A stretch of DNA of 20,875 bases from Branchiostoma floridae (GCF_000003815.2 NW_023365789.1:249308-270182); one strand, 5' to 3'. Shown: positions 9,040 through 17,429, counted from the stretch's first letter. The notes: generated by a model from the letters alone, not told the origin. Made by a program: numbers and translations.

Positions 9040-9412
9040 GGGACCACGTAGCGCAGTGGGACCGTGTTCGCCCCGTGACCGAGAGGTTGCGGGTTCGAAT
9101 CCGCCTGCCGCGTTACCGATCTTGTGCCCTTTGGAAAGGCACTTTACACGGCTTTCCTCACTATACTCAGGTGAAAATGAGTACCTAGCTTCGGCTCACA
9201 GTGATTTACATCATTCACCCGGCGCATATGAAAGGGTATGTCACCCCGTAAGGCGGTATAACCCCGTCGTGTGTAAACATGTGCGAACATGTGCAATCAC
9301 GTCGACCGATGATGTATGTTCGTCTGTATCTCTGTGGATCTGCCGCTACCAGCCCAAAGCTGCCTAGGCAGATCCGTGTAATGAGTTCTATCATTGTCAA
9401 ATAAATAAATAA
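9040..9412 (+). mobile_element. tRNA-derived SINE with 12-bp target-site duplication
   Basis: The head has an RNA polymerase III A box (TAGCGCAGTGGG, 9049-9060) and a perfect B box (GGTTCGAATCC, 9092-9102) whose flanks form a T-arm-like stem. A body of about 290 bp follows, with GGAAAGGCACTTTACACGG near 9133 and CAGGTGAAAATGAGTACC near 9168. These resemble the conserved central domains found in several metazoan SINEs, although I cannot name the family. The 3' end is an AAATAAATAAATAAA tail. The element is flanked by an exact 12-bp direct repeat. It lies in an intron, antisense to the gene. Its plus-strand open frame is not a gene. Confidence 0.85.
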
Positions 9413-9424
9413 ATTTTATTATGT
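9413..9424. repeat. SINE target-site duplication, right copy
   Basis: ATTTTATTATGT, identical to 9028-9039. It directly follows the A-rich tail. Confidence 0.85.
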
Positions 9425-9719
9425 ATATTGTTTTTACTGGTGTGTTCTTCTTTTTAATCTTCTTATTGTGCCATGGGTGGTAAATGGAACCTGCCATCCA
9501 GTTCTTGTCTATGTTCATATTCTTTTTGATGCGATTCTTATTTTTTCCCTTGAAAAATGCCATACTACAAAATGCTAAATAAGAAACTTATTTTGTCAAA
9601 AGCGGCTGCATACATCTCATTGTAAGCCAAAAGGTTTAACATAACATGTTTATTATCGCAGTAATCCAACGAATCAATCATAAAACATGTTGATTTTCTT
9701 TTTTCTCCTTTTAGGGAAG

Positions 9720-10111
9720 CAGGGTTCTCCCCAGAATCTTTTAGTATAGTGGAGGGGCTGGCAAAAATAACCCAAACCAATGCACTGCGCTTTCATGAAA
9801 ATGTGTTCATTTTGCATGACAGAGGGTGTCAAATACTACAAGTATAATATAGTGGTGTGGATCCTTTGTTGTGAAGTGTCAAAAACACTATTGTTTTGAT
9901 CATCACCCATTCACAAGTTTTTGCAGACAATGCCAGCTGGAAAAGTGATGCCACTTGGCACAAAAATCTTTGAATTTTCATTAATTTTAATTTAGCAAAA
10001 CTAACCAGGAAAATAGGGAAGAAACACACTAGATTTCAAAAGTAGTATAGTGGAGCTGGGCTGGAGTATAGTGGAGGGCCTCCCTTATTCCATCCTTTGG
10101 GGAGGACTCTG
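9720..10111. mobile_element. hAT-like non-autonomous (MITE) element
   Basis: The ends are imperfect inverted repeats: CAGGGTTCTCCCCAGA (9720-9735) against CAGAGTCCTCCCCAAA on the other strand (10096-10111), 13 of 16 matching. The 8-mer AGGGAAGC occurs just outside both ends (9713-9720 and 10112-10119), overlapping the left end by one base. CAG-starting termini, an 8-bp target duplication and a size of about 390 bp without a coding frame fit a hAT-superfamily miniature element. Inside, the phrase GTATAGTGGAG recurs near 9743 and 10063, with a variant near 10046. It sits in the same intron as the SINE. Confidence 0.6.
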
Positions 10112-10339
10112 AGGGAAGCCTCATGGGCGAGCCTAATGGTGTAGTATTTTGTGAAAGTAGCTTGGCAAAGACAAATTGCTAGGAGGAAAACATCCTACAA
10201 CTTCTCAAAATGTTGGTATTCCTGTTTAGTTGTCACATATATGTGACCATCGACAACCTCAATGATACTTGTGTTTTGGATAATTCATTTCAAAAGCTAA
10301 ACTAACTTATAGTATACCTCTAATATTTTATACCTTTAC

Positions 10340-10423
10340 CTGTTGTGCCTTGTACATCTTGGGCTTTCTTAATCCCTGCTGTCGAGCCATTATCCTCGTC
10401 TTGTCCAGCTCGCGTTGTTCCTT
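10340..10423 (-). CDS. Linker exon after the LRR arrays
   Basis: This is an 84-nt symmetric phase 1-1 exon, bounded by an acceptor GTTAACCACAG and a donor ACAACAG|GTAAAG. It reads EGTTRAGQDEDNGSTAGI followed by KKAQDVQGTT, hydrophilic and probably disordered. No domain is recognised. The G left by the LRR exon plus AA here makes the first codon GAA. Support comes from the two splice sites, the length divisible by three and the phase match on both sides; similarity to a known protein was not used. It could be skipped without breaking the frame. Confidence 0.6.
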
Positions 10424-10665
10424 CTGTGGTTAACATATTTACATAATGAACTAGTAACATAAAATAAAGATATGATGTATGAAATTAAGAGACAATATGT
10501 CCAATATTTCAGAAAATTGAGGCAAACGGCTGTCAGTGTGGTCTTAGTAGTAACAATGGACGTTTCGAAAATAAAATCATGAGTTACAGCAGTTAGTTTT
10601 GATTTTGATCAAGTGGTGTAAAAACAGTGAGCACCATTAGACATTCTCTTCCCGAGCTAACTCAC
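10424..10665. other. Intron between LRR exon 2 and the first linker exon
   Basis: Short AT-rich intron with a GTGAGT donor and a CACAG acceptor. No other feature was seen. Confidence 0.55.
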
Positions 10666-11736
10666 CTTTCTCAGCCTCCTCTTTCAAGAAGGCCATGATG
10701 GCTCTGAACCCCTGTCCACGCACATCCCATGGAGGGTATGTCAGGGGGTTTCCAGAAACATCCAAGTCCTTCAGCTTGCCGGCTCGGTAAAGGGCGGTTG
10801 GGAGCCTGGTGATCTTGTTGTTCCTTATGTACAGGTAGAACATGACAGGTAGTTCACACAGGACTTTTGGGAACGTGTCGAACTTGTTGTTCGAGAGGTG
10901 GACTTCCCGTAGGTTGTGCAGGTGACTCATGGTGCTCGGCAGGGTTCTGAGGAGGTTAGTTGACAATGATAAGTACCACAGGTGTTGTAAGTTTCCCACT
11001 CCCACTTCATCTGGCACCGTGTCAAACTTGCAGCCATCAGCGTACAGTTTCCCCAGTTTCTTCAGCTGCAGCACCTGTCTGGGGAACTCGTCAAACTGAC
11101 AGTTGTCGACATAGAGAGTTTTCAGCCTGGTGAGTCGTGTGACGTCATCGGGGAGACGTCTGATGGGGTTTGCGCCGACACTTAACACCTCAAGGTTAGG
11201 GAGCGAGCAGACGCCTGAGGGTACCTCCGTCAGCTGATTACCATAAATGTACAGTTCTCTCAGTTTCTGCAGCTTTTCCACACCAGGGGGGAAGGTGGAG
11301 AGTTTATTGTTACCAACATGTAACACCTCAAGGTTAGGGAGCGAGCAGACGCCTGAGGGTACCTCCGTCAGCTGATTACCACAAATGTACAGCTGTCTCA
11401 GTTTCTGCAGCTTTTCTATGCCAGGAGGCAAGTTGGCAAGTTTGTTACTATGAACGTACAGATGTGTCAATTTCTGCAAGGAACCAATCTCCTGTGGCAA
11501 ACTTGTCAGCATGTTGCCGTGCGCGTCCAAACGGTAAAGTTTCTGCAGCCGGCCGATTGCTTCCGGGATGCTGGTTAGTTTGTTGTCGGACACATCTAGA
11601 ACCTCCAGGTCAGTGATATCAAACGCCTCCTCCGGGATGGACGTCAGACCCTGGTTACTCAGGTCAAGGGTCAGGCGACCGTTGACGGTCTGAGGCTGGA
11701 GGTTCGGACCTGCCCCTTTGTTGCGTCCTCCGTTCC
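10666..11736 (-). CDS. LRR exon 2 (duplicated LRR array)
   Basis: This exon has 1071 nt, entering and leaving in phase 1, between an acceptor TTTTATACCACAG and a strong donor GAAAG|GTGAGT. The open frame continues past the donor to a stop near 10637, which I read as intron. Residues start NGGRNKGAGPNLQPQTVNG, followed by 13 LRRs and a capping repeat with NPLTYPPWDVRGQG. The frame has no ATG near its beginning, so it must be spliced to an upstream coding exon; 12331-13306 fits in phase. Two neighbouring LRRs (46 residues) are almost identical to the following two. One LRR is 25 residues long through a tandem VG insertion (DEVGVGNLQH). Similarity to LRR exon 1 is high along the whole length, including EFPRQVLQLK and TLPSTMSHLHNLREV. 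Confidence 0.85.
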
Positions 11737-12330
11737 CTGTGGTATAAAAGTTGGTATCAGATGAGGCCGAAAATCATGCCAAGGTTTTTGTTTTAATTGC
11801 ATACATATTTGGTGGTTTTTGTTCATGTAATTCATACACACCATCCACAAACGCCACTGAAAATATAGCCGTCTTAGCTAAGGTGATGATTTAGAACGCA
11901 TGCCGTAATTATTCTCGTAATAACCTGCACTTAAGGTGACTGTCGTCATCTAGTCAGTACGGTTATATTGCAACCATAGCGGACATTAACATTGAAGATG
12001 CTATCTCCACTTGACCTTGCATCTTCGGTAGGAGGTGTAGACAAGTACAATCTACATTGTACAAACATGCCTATGCTTCTAAAAATTGTAAGCACGCAGC
12101 ATTAGGGGTTTTGTGTTTGTTTTTTCATTTCAGATGTTGATATTGGGATGCTGTTCGATGATAAAGAAAGTCACAATATTTTTTCCCTTCTGTTTCAACA
12201 AGTTAAAATTGATTTTTGGGCCTGCGTAGTTGTGTTACTGTCAAATGTAGTGTTCATGTAGTATAAGAGGAAAACATCGGCAGCTATTATCGACCTCCAA
12301 AATTAATATGTGGATACCATTGTAACTAAC
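11737..12330. other. Intron between the two LRR exons, carrying a duplicated non-coding module
   Basis: It is bounded by the GTTAGT donor of LRR exon 1 and the CACAG acceptor of LRR exon 2. It contains a diverged copy (about 12008-12115) of a module also found at 14024-14140 and 15030-15145. Confidence 0.6.
12008..12115. repeat. Non-coding module, copy 1
   Basis: It shares GGAGGTG, a GTACAA/TTGTAC palindrome followed by ACATGC/ACATAC, a CT(G/T)CTAAAA-type stretch and a GGGGTT end with the copies at 14024 and 15030. The most diverged copy; the palindrome here is GTACAAT-CTAC-ATTGTAC (12045-12062). Confidence 0.45.
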
Positions 12331-13306
12331 CTTTCTCAGCCTCCTGCTTCAGGAAGGCCATGGTTCCGTCGGTTCCTTGTGTACGCACATCCTGTGGAGG
12401 GTATGTCAGGGGGTTTCCAGAAACAACCAAGTCCTTCAGCTTGTCTGCTCGGTGAAGGGCGGTTGGGAGTCTGGTGATGTTGTTGTTACTTATGTTCAGT
12501 TTCTCCATGGCCGGTAGTTCACACAGGACTTTTGGGAACGTGTCGAACTTGTTGTTCCGGAGTAGAACCTCCCGTAGGTTGTGCAGGTGACTCATGGTGC
12601 TCGGCAGGGTTCTGAGGAGGTTATGTTCCAATGCCAAGTCCAACAGGTGTTGTAAGTTTCCCACTTCACCTGGGACAATGTCAAACTTGTTGCCCCCTGC
12701 GTACAGTTTCTCCAGTGTCTTCAGCTGCAGCACCTGTCTGGGGAACTCATCAAACTGACAGTTGGGCACACTGAGATCCTTCAGCCTGGTGAGTCTTGTG
12801 ACGTCATCGGGGAGACGTCTGATGGGGTTCCTACCGACACTTAACACCTCAAGGTTAGGGAGCGAGCACACCCCTGGGGGAACCTCCGTCAGCTGATTAT
12901 CATAAACGTACAGTTCTCTCAGTTTCTGCAGCTTCTCCACACCAGGAGGGAAGGTGGAGAGGTTGTTATTAAAGGCACTCAACACCTCAAGGTTTAGCAG
13001 CAGGCAAACTCCTGTTGGAAGCTTTGTCAATTTATTGTCATAAACGTACAGGTGTGTCAATTTCGGCAAGGTACCGATTGCCTGTGGCAAACTTGTCAGC
13101 TTGTTGCCGCCAGCGTCCAAACGGGAAAGTTTCTGCAGACGGCCGATTGCTTCCGGGATGCTGGTTAGTTTATTGTGGGACACATTTATAGACTCCAGGT
13201 CAGTGATATCAAACACCTCCTCCGGGATGGACGTCAGACCCTGGTTACTCAGGTTAAGGTAAAGCAGACCGTCGACGGTACGCTGGAGGTTCAGACCTGC
13301 CGCCAT
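12331..13306 (-). CDS. LRR exon 1, start exon of the LRR-death-domain gene
   Basis: This exon encodes 325 residues plus one base of the next codon. The start is MAAGLNLQRTVDG, with A at -3 and G at +4 around the ATG. I chose this ATG because the frame upstream runs straight into the CA/TG tract and because a splice acceptor (TATTATGCAG) lies at 13319-13328, giving a 12-nt 5' UTR stub. The body holds 12 LRRs of exactly 23 residues, of the form LxxLxVxxNxLTxLPxxVxxLxx, plus a capping repeat ending in NPLTYPP. The C-terminal motif resembles the end of LRR arrays in intracellular Roco/MFHAS-type proteins (QG...MAFLKQE). The exon ends GAGAAAG before a GTTAGT donor. It is closely similar to the next LRR exon, so one is a tandem duplicate of the other. 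LRRs bind proteins or ligands; the ligand here is unknown. Confidence 0.85.
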
Positions 13307-13382
13307 GTTGGGTATTTCCTGCATAATATACAAAGAAACTTTAGATATGATTCCCGCAAACGCGCATAGCACAATATGCCAA

Positions 13383-13668
13383 CGAAAGAGGCAAAAACAC
13401 ACACAGAAAGACAGACTGACAACACGCACAGACACACAAACACACATACACACACATAATTCCACAAACACACACACACACATGTGCACATGTACATATA
13501 AACACAGACACACACACACACACACGAACATACGTCCACACTCACACACACATGCACACACACACACACACATGTACACACACGCACACATTCACACACA
13601 TACACACACGCACACATACATGTACACAGACACACACGTGTGCGCGCACACACACACACATACACAAA
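13383..13668. repeat. Impure CA/TG microsatellite
   Basis: About 285 bp of (CA)n with ACAC, GCACAC and ATACAC interruptions and several CACATGTACA units. Read on the gene strand it is (TG)n and lies about 65 bp upstream of the acceptor of the start exon. The His/Thr-rich and Cys/Val-rich open frames over it are repeat artefacts. Confidence 0.9.
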
Positions 13669-13789
13669 AACAAAACTTTTCATGAGAAGCACCGTATGGC
13701 TGGCCACACAGCCACATTGGATAAAACATGGCCAAGATGCAGTCACGTACATTTAACTTTGCTTTTTAGTCAATATTTACCTGTATGCT

Positions 13790-13829
13790 GTTTCACAGTA
13801 CACACATTTTTTCACAGTACACACATTTT
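13790..13829. repeat. Short tandem duplication
   Basis: Two copies of TTTCACAGTACACACATTTT, roughly 19-bp period, side by side. Confidence 0.7.
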
Positions 13830-13921
13830 TTTTAAGTTTGCAATCCAGGACCGGATTGGTCATATCGCCATCTTGCAACCACGTAATGCCAACTAAATTG
13901 TGCTGTCACAAAGATTACGCC

Positions 13922-13975
13922 GTTCTCTTTACCTTTCTAAAGTCTACTTGGCCTTTAACCGCCCACTTGCAAACT
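13922..13975 (-). other. Candidate 5' UTR exon donor
   Basis: The minus-strand sequence CTTTAGAAAG|GTAAAGAGA resembles a splice donor, with the exon side at 13933 and above. It lies about 600 bp upstream of the LRR start exon. One of several possible donors; no promoter is visible. AAACAG|GTAAAC near 18926 and CAACAG|GTGAGC at 16047 are alternatives. Confidence 0.2.
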
Positions 13976-14023
13976 TTATTTACTGATTACACAACTATGT
14001 ACCCATAGAGAGAGCGATATTCC

Positions 14024-14140
14024 CCTATTTGACCTTTGAACACCAGTGGGAGGTGGCACCACGTACAATGTACAAACATACCCGCGCTGCTAAAAGCTGC
14101 AAACATGTCCAACTTGGGGGTTAAGACCTGAATTTTCTCA
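14024..14140. repeat. Non-coding module, copy 2
   Basis: It contains CAGTGGGAGGTGGCACCA and GTACAATGTACAAA, then a GCAAACATGTCCAACTTGGGG end. The first 35 bases or so are almost the same as copy 3 at 15050. Confidence 0.65.
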
Positions 14141-14185
14141 TTTTTCAAATCCATAAATTGGCAATAAGAAGCTACGCAATTGATT

Positions 14186-14560
14186 AGAGTATAATGATAT
14201 GAAGGCTCAAAATGGTTAATCTATAGTTTGTAATCGATAATTAGTGATTAGTTGACTGAGATGTGATCCTAACACTGATACAGTAGTGACCCCTACACTA
14301 GCCTCTGGATCCGCACACACTTCAGGCACGTTGCACACACCGTGACTATGGGGTCTGCTATTTGGTTCAATAATAACGATATGAAGGCTCAATGCCGTCA
14401 AGCTATAGATCAAATCATTAGTGATTAGATGACTGAGATGTGATGCTAACGCTGATACAGTAGTGACCCCAACACTATCCTCGAGATCCGCAGGCACGTA
14501 GGTTGCACACACCGTGACTATGGAGCAACCGCCTGACTTTCCTAGTTGGTTAAATAATAG
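14186..14560. repeat. Two tandem copies of an about 182-bp unit
   Basis: GATATGAAGGCTCAA occurs at 14196-14210 and 14378-14392. Both are followed by TTAGTGATTAG, GACTGAGATGTGATCC or ATGC, CTGATACAGTAGTGACCCC, and CACACACCGTGACTATGG. A third, diverged piece of the unit is at about 15280-15355. The open frame across it shows the duplication as a repeated VGVTTVS motif and is not taken as a gene. Confidence 0.8.
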
Positions 14561-14906
14561 TCCGTTCGTTCGTTGCATCAGAATATCAAACAAAGTAATA
14601 CATTTTACACTTGCATCGGTGATCTAATCTATTTGATATGACAAGTGTTAAAATATGTTAGTTAGAGCATAGCTATTAGCGAAAGTTTTGCAAAACTTTC
14701 CTAATGGAATTCTAATAAAAAACAAGCTAAAATTAGGCTCATTTTACTTCTTTGTTATTCCAAATGTTCAGGAGCAAAGTATGGGGTGTAGCTGATCAGG
14801 ACCCTACTATAAGCCCATATGAGCATATCATTTGATGATTAAAAAGAGATTGTAAACCCAGGAGGACGATGAGGAAACGATCGTTCGAGGTGGAGGACTT
14901 TACCCA

Positions 14907-15024
14907 TATTCTCAAAGCAGAGGTTGGGTCACGGGGATAGCAATGGCCGGGATTTTACAGGCTCGCTCCCCTAAAAAATCCCAGCCACTACTACCTCCGC
15001 GATCTAACGTCTGCTTGGAGAATA
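14907..15024. mobile_element. Foldback (hairpin) element
   Basis: Two 50-nt arms (14907-14956 and 14975-15024) are inverted copies with 40 of 50 positions matching and no gaps, separated by an 18-nt loop. The arms run from TATTCTC(A/C)AAGCAGA to GGGATTTT. The perfect alignment without gaps and the short loop suggest a miniature foldback transposon. A transcribed hairpin is the alternative. No clear target duplication was found. Confidence 0.7.
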
Positions 15025-15029
15025 CCGTA

Positions 15030-15145
15030 TCTCTACTTGTTGTTTAAACGTCAGTGGGAGGTGGCACCAGGTACAATGTACAAAGATAACGGCCCTACCC
15101 TGCCAAAATGGCAAACACGTCACACTAGAGGTTTTAGACGTGACT
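15030..15145. repeat. Non-coding module, copy 3
   Basis: CAGTGGGAGGTGGCACCA, GTACAATGTACAAA and GGCAAACACGTCACACTAGA align with copy 2. It is followed, as copy 2 is, by an ACACTGATAC...CACGTTGC...GTGACTATGGG block, so a larger segment was duplicated. Confidence 0.65.
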
Positions 15146-15322
15146 TGTTCAACTTTGATGTTAGTTAATAATGACGAGCTTTTTGATAATACGTTACATC
15201 AGGATTTGAGGACTGAATGCGATACAACTTTAATTTGTATTCCCAATGACAAGTCGCATATTATGGCATGTTCGTTACAAACACTGATACTTAAATTCCC
15301 CAATACTAGCCTCTGGCATCTC

Positions 15323-15361
15323 AGTCACGTTGCGTAAAACGTGACTATGGGATAGTCACGT
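15323..15361. repeat. Three alternating AGTCACGT/ACGTGACT half-sites
   Basis: AGTCACGT (15323-15330), ACGTGACTAT (15339-15348), GGG, ATAGTCACGT (15352-15361). The last two form a perfect 10-bp stem with a 3-nt loop; the first two form another stem of about 9 bp. Confidence 0.75.
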
Positions 15362-16529
15362 AACTTTTTTTCATTGTTAATTTTAATCTTTTTTCCTTTG
15401 TCAGGACAGATTTAATGCAATATAAACTTTTGGTTTTCAGTAAATCAGTCAAAGGCAACACTTTGTCCACCTCTAACTTGCGCATTAGGTATGTTGGTTT
15501 CCATATGGTATCCATTGGCAAAAACACACAATATGCATGTAACATTATGATTTAAAATTAGTCAATGGATAGGCGTGGGACCTTAATATCTAACTATTCT
15601 GTGTTAAAGTGAACAGTTTGCTATCGCACAGAAAACATATTCTCAGTTTCCAACGAATCGCGCAAGGTCTATTTGAAAAGTGAGTGACTCAAAACTGCAG
15701 CATAACAAGGTAACGATTACTCACGGCTTTAACACTTGGGTGGTGCAAATTAGGGTGAAACCTTGTTCTTGGGTTGTTCTTCTCCGCTCAGTAGCCAGAC
15801 ACGCTGTTCTCTCCACGTAGACGTGTTTACCCAGCGCATGCGCCTCGCCCTAAAAGTAGAATTTCCCCTCGTGTCATGTGAGGTATGAGAGCGTTTGCGC
15901 GATGTTTCAACTTAACTTTTTAACACCTGTCGGAGTGAAACATATGACTCTATTTGACCACAGAGGGAGAAATAAAAGCATTGTAATTAATGGATATTTT
16001 TCTCTGAACCGATCAAAAACAAACATATAGATGGATATCCAGCTCACCTGTTGTGCTTACGTGTTACTGCTGACCTCTGACCCCTGGGAGGGTGTTTACC
16101 GCGTACGGTGTGGACTTAACGAACGTGTGAGGTGATATGGTGAAGACTGGGTCATTGTGCGTTTGATGCAGGGGAATTTGCAGTAATTTTTGATAAGTTT
16201 ACAGTGCAATGGATATCGACACCTGGCTGGAAAACTGTAGTAGTTACTTGACAATTTACTACTTAGCACATTGAATTTTTAATATCATTTTTTTTCATTT
16301 CTGTTAATATGTAGTTTACCTTAAGAAAGTCACTATTCTTATGAGTTTTTAATTTTTTTTTATTTATTAGATATTAGATCAAATGTGACGTTTAGAGGGG
16401 CTATCCGTATAATTTGACCAAATTCATGTTTTTACACTCAGACAATGTGAACCGCGGAGAGTGTGGATTTTAATTTACGAGCATGTGATCATGATCAGGA
16501 CATAAAACATATAAACAGAATTTTTCCAA
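15362..16529. other. Intergenic or 5' region without a supported gene
   Basis: AT-rich sequence. A segment near 16070-16140 (GTGTTTACCGCGTACGGTGTGGACTTAACGAA in part) faintly resembles the 400-bp-spaced repeats at 16530 and 16918. A good minus-strand donor, CAACAG|GTGAGCTGG, is at about 16047. Confidence 0.4.
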
Positions 16530-16745
16530 CTGTTCTTCTTGTCAATCCAGCGGTTAATCGGGCAGCTTAACGTCCGTTACTACCGCAAAAATCAATAAAT
16601 TCCTAAAGTAGAGTCACATGTTTTGCCACGTGTCCACCCTGTGAACTCCACAACTGTGTTTACCAGGTACAGTGTTGACTCAGGTAAATATTGGGAGCAC
16701 CTTACGGCCGTACGTGAGGTTAACATCTTATTCTTCTTGGAGGCA
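16530..16745. repeat. Direct repeat, copy 1 of 2
   Basis: It carries GCAAAAATCAATAAAT, GTGAACTCCACAAC, TTTACCAGGTAC, GTTGACTCAGGTAAATATTG and CCGTACGTGAGGTTAA in the same order as 16918-17137. The TACCAGGTAC core is at 16661-16670, exactly 400 bp from the second copy. Confidence 0.75.
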
Positions 16746-16917
16746 TGTAATTTCGCAACATTTCAACATTTTTGCTACAAACGGAATACTAAAAAAAATT
16801 AGTTAGGTATAAGAAAGGTTAACTTTGTTGATTGTTTTTAATGAATGGCACTATGAACAAAAATACCATATTAGTTAGTAAAGTAGTGCATTAGTTCACC
16901 TTTCGTACCCCTGCAAC

Positions 16918-17137
16918 TGCGCCTCTTGTCAGCCATTTGTCACCGGTTAGTGTGTCAGCCATATAGCTTTACGTCCTTTACAGCCGCAAAAATCAATAAA
17001 TGCCTTCTAAGTATAGTCACCACGTGCCCATACTGACCTTGTGAACCCCACAACGATGTTTACCAGGTACGATGTTGACTCAGGTAAATATTGAGACGAC
17101 CTTACAGCCGTACGTGAGGTTAATGTCTTAATAAGCG
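16918..17137. repeat. Direct repeat, copy 2 of 2
   Basis: Same ordered blocks as 16530-16745, with small indels. The TACCAGGTAC core is at 17061-17070. No coding frame is shared, so it is probably a non-coding duplication or an old non-autonomous element. Confidence 0.75.
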
Positions 17138-17429
17138 GCATATTCCATGCCTCGTGTGTGTGTGTATGGACTGCTTGTGCTGCTTGTGTATTAGTGCCAA
17201 TAAGAGCTTTGTGTATCGTGCCAAGTTTATAACGTTGGAGAATCTTTGTAGAGAAAATACGATAAATTATGTGAAACAAATAACTGTGCTTGTGCAGAAG
17301 TATAGATAAGAGCTCTGTGTCGTGCAATTTAGTTTATATCGCAGAAGAAACTTCTACTAGTATGTTACCTTCAGGTTCTTTCCGATTGAAGGATGCTGAG
17401 ACGATGATGCAGTTCGTAATTGTTTATTT

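Larger units (their letters stand above)
5449..13318 (-). other. Gene locus: LRR-LRR-linker-death domain, possibly continuing into a kinase
   Basis: This entry is the overall gene model for the exons listed separately. Seven minus-strand exons (13306-12331, 11736-10666, 10423-10340, 8890-8660, 7629-7540, 6860-6748, 6541-6362) join with the frame kept throughout. The first five junctions are all phase 1, meaning a G is left at each donor; the junction inside the death domain is phase 0. The summed CDS is 2745 nt, ending in TGA. Predicted architecture is an N-terminal array of 13 LRRs, a second array of 14, a linker of about 135 residues, and a death domain of about 80 residues. There is no signal peptide or membrane segment, so a cytosolic protein is expected. 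Human relatives in spirit are PIDD1 and LRRD1, but no ZU5 domain is seen. Two kinase-encoding exons downstream (5855-5931, 5449-5625) may belong to the same transcript. The 5' UTR exon and promoter are not established. Confidence 0.75.

Noticed and set aside
9038-9400. 109-codon plus-strand frame and a functional tRNA gene
   Set aside because: The frame is the SINE body. The tRNA-like head lacks a convincing full cloverleaf and is followed by a SINE tail and target duplication.
9565-10029. Two minus-strand frames of 66-71 codons
   Set aside because: They lie within or across the hAT-like element and flanking AT-rich intron; no splice sites or domain.
10637-10665. In-frame extension of LRR exon 2 to a stop (GELAREENV)
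   Set aside because: The sequence at 10661-10665 is a strong GTGAGT donor, the sister exon has a donor at the same place, and the next exon is in phase.
13291-13752. Cys/Val-rich minus-strand and His/Thr-rich plus-strand frames, including an apparent N-terminal extension of the LRR exon
   Set aside because: These are translations of the CA/TG tract. The LRR start is better placed at the ATG at 13306, just after a splice acceptor.
14216-14593. 125-codon minus-strand frame with a repeated VGVTTVS motif
   Set aside because: The peptide repeat simply reflects the 182-bp DNA duplication; no start context, splice sites or domain.
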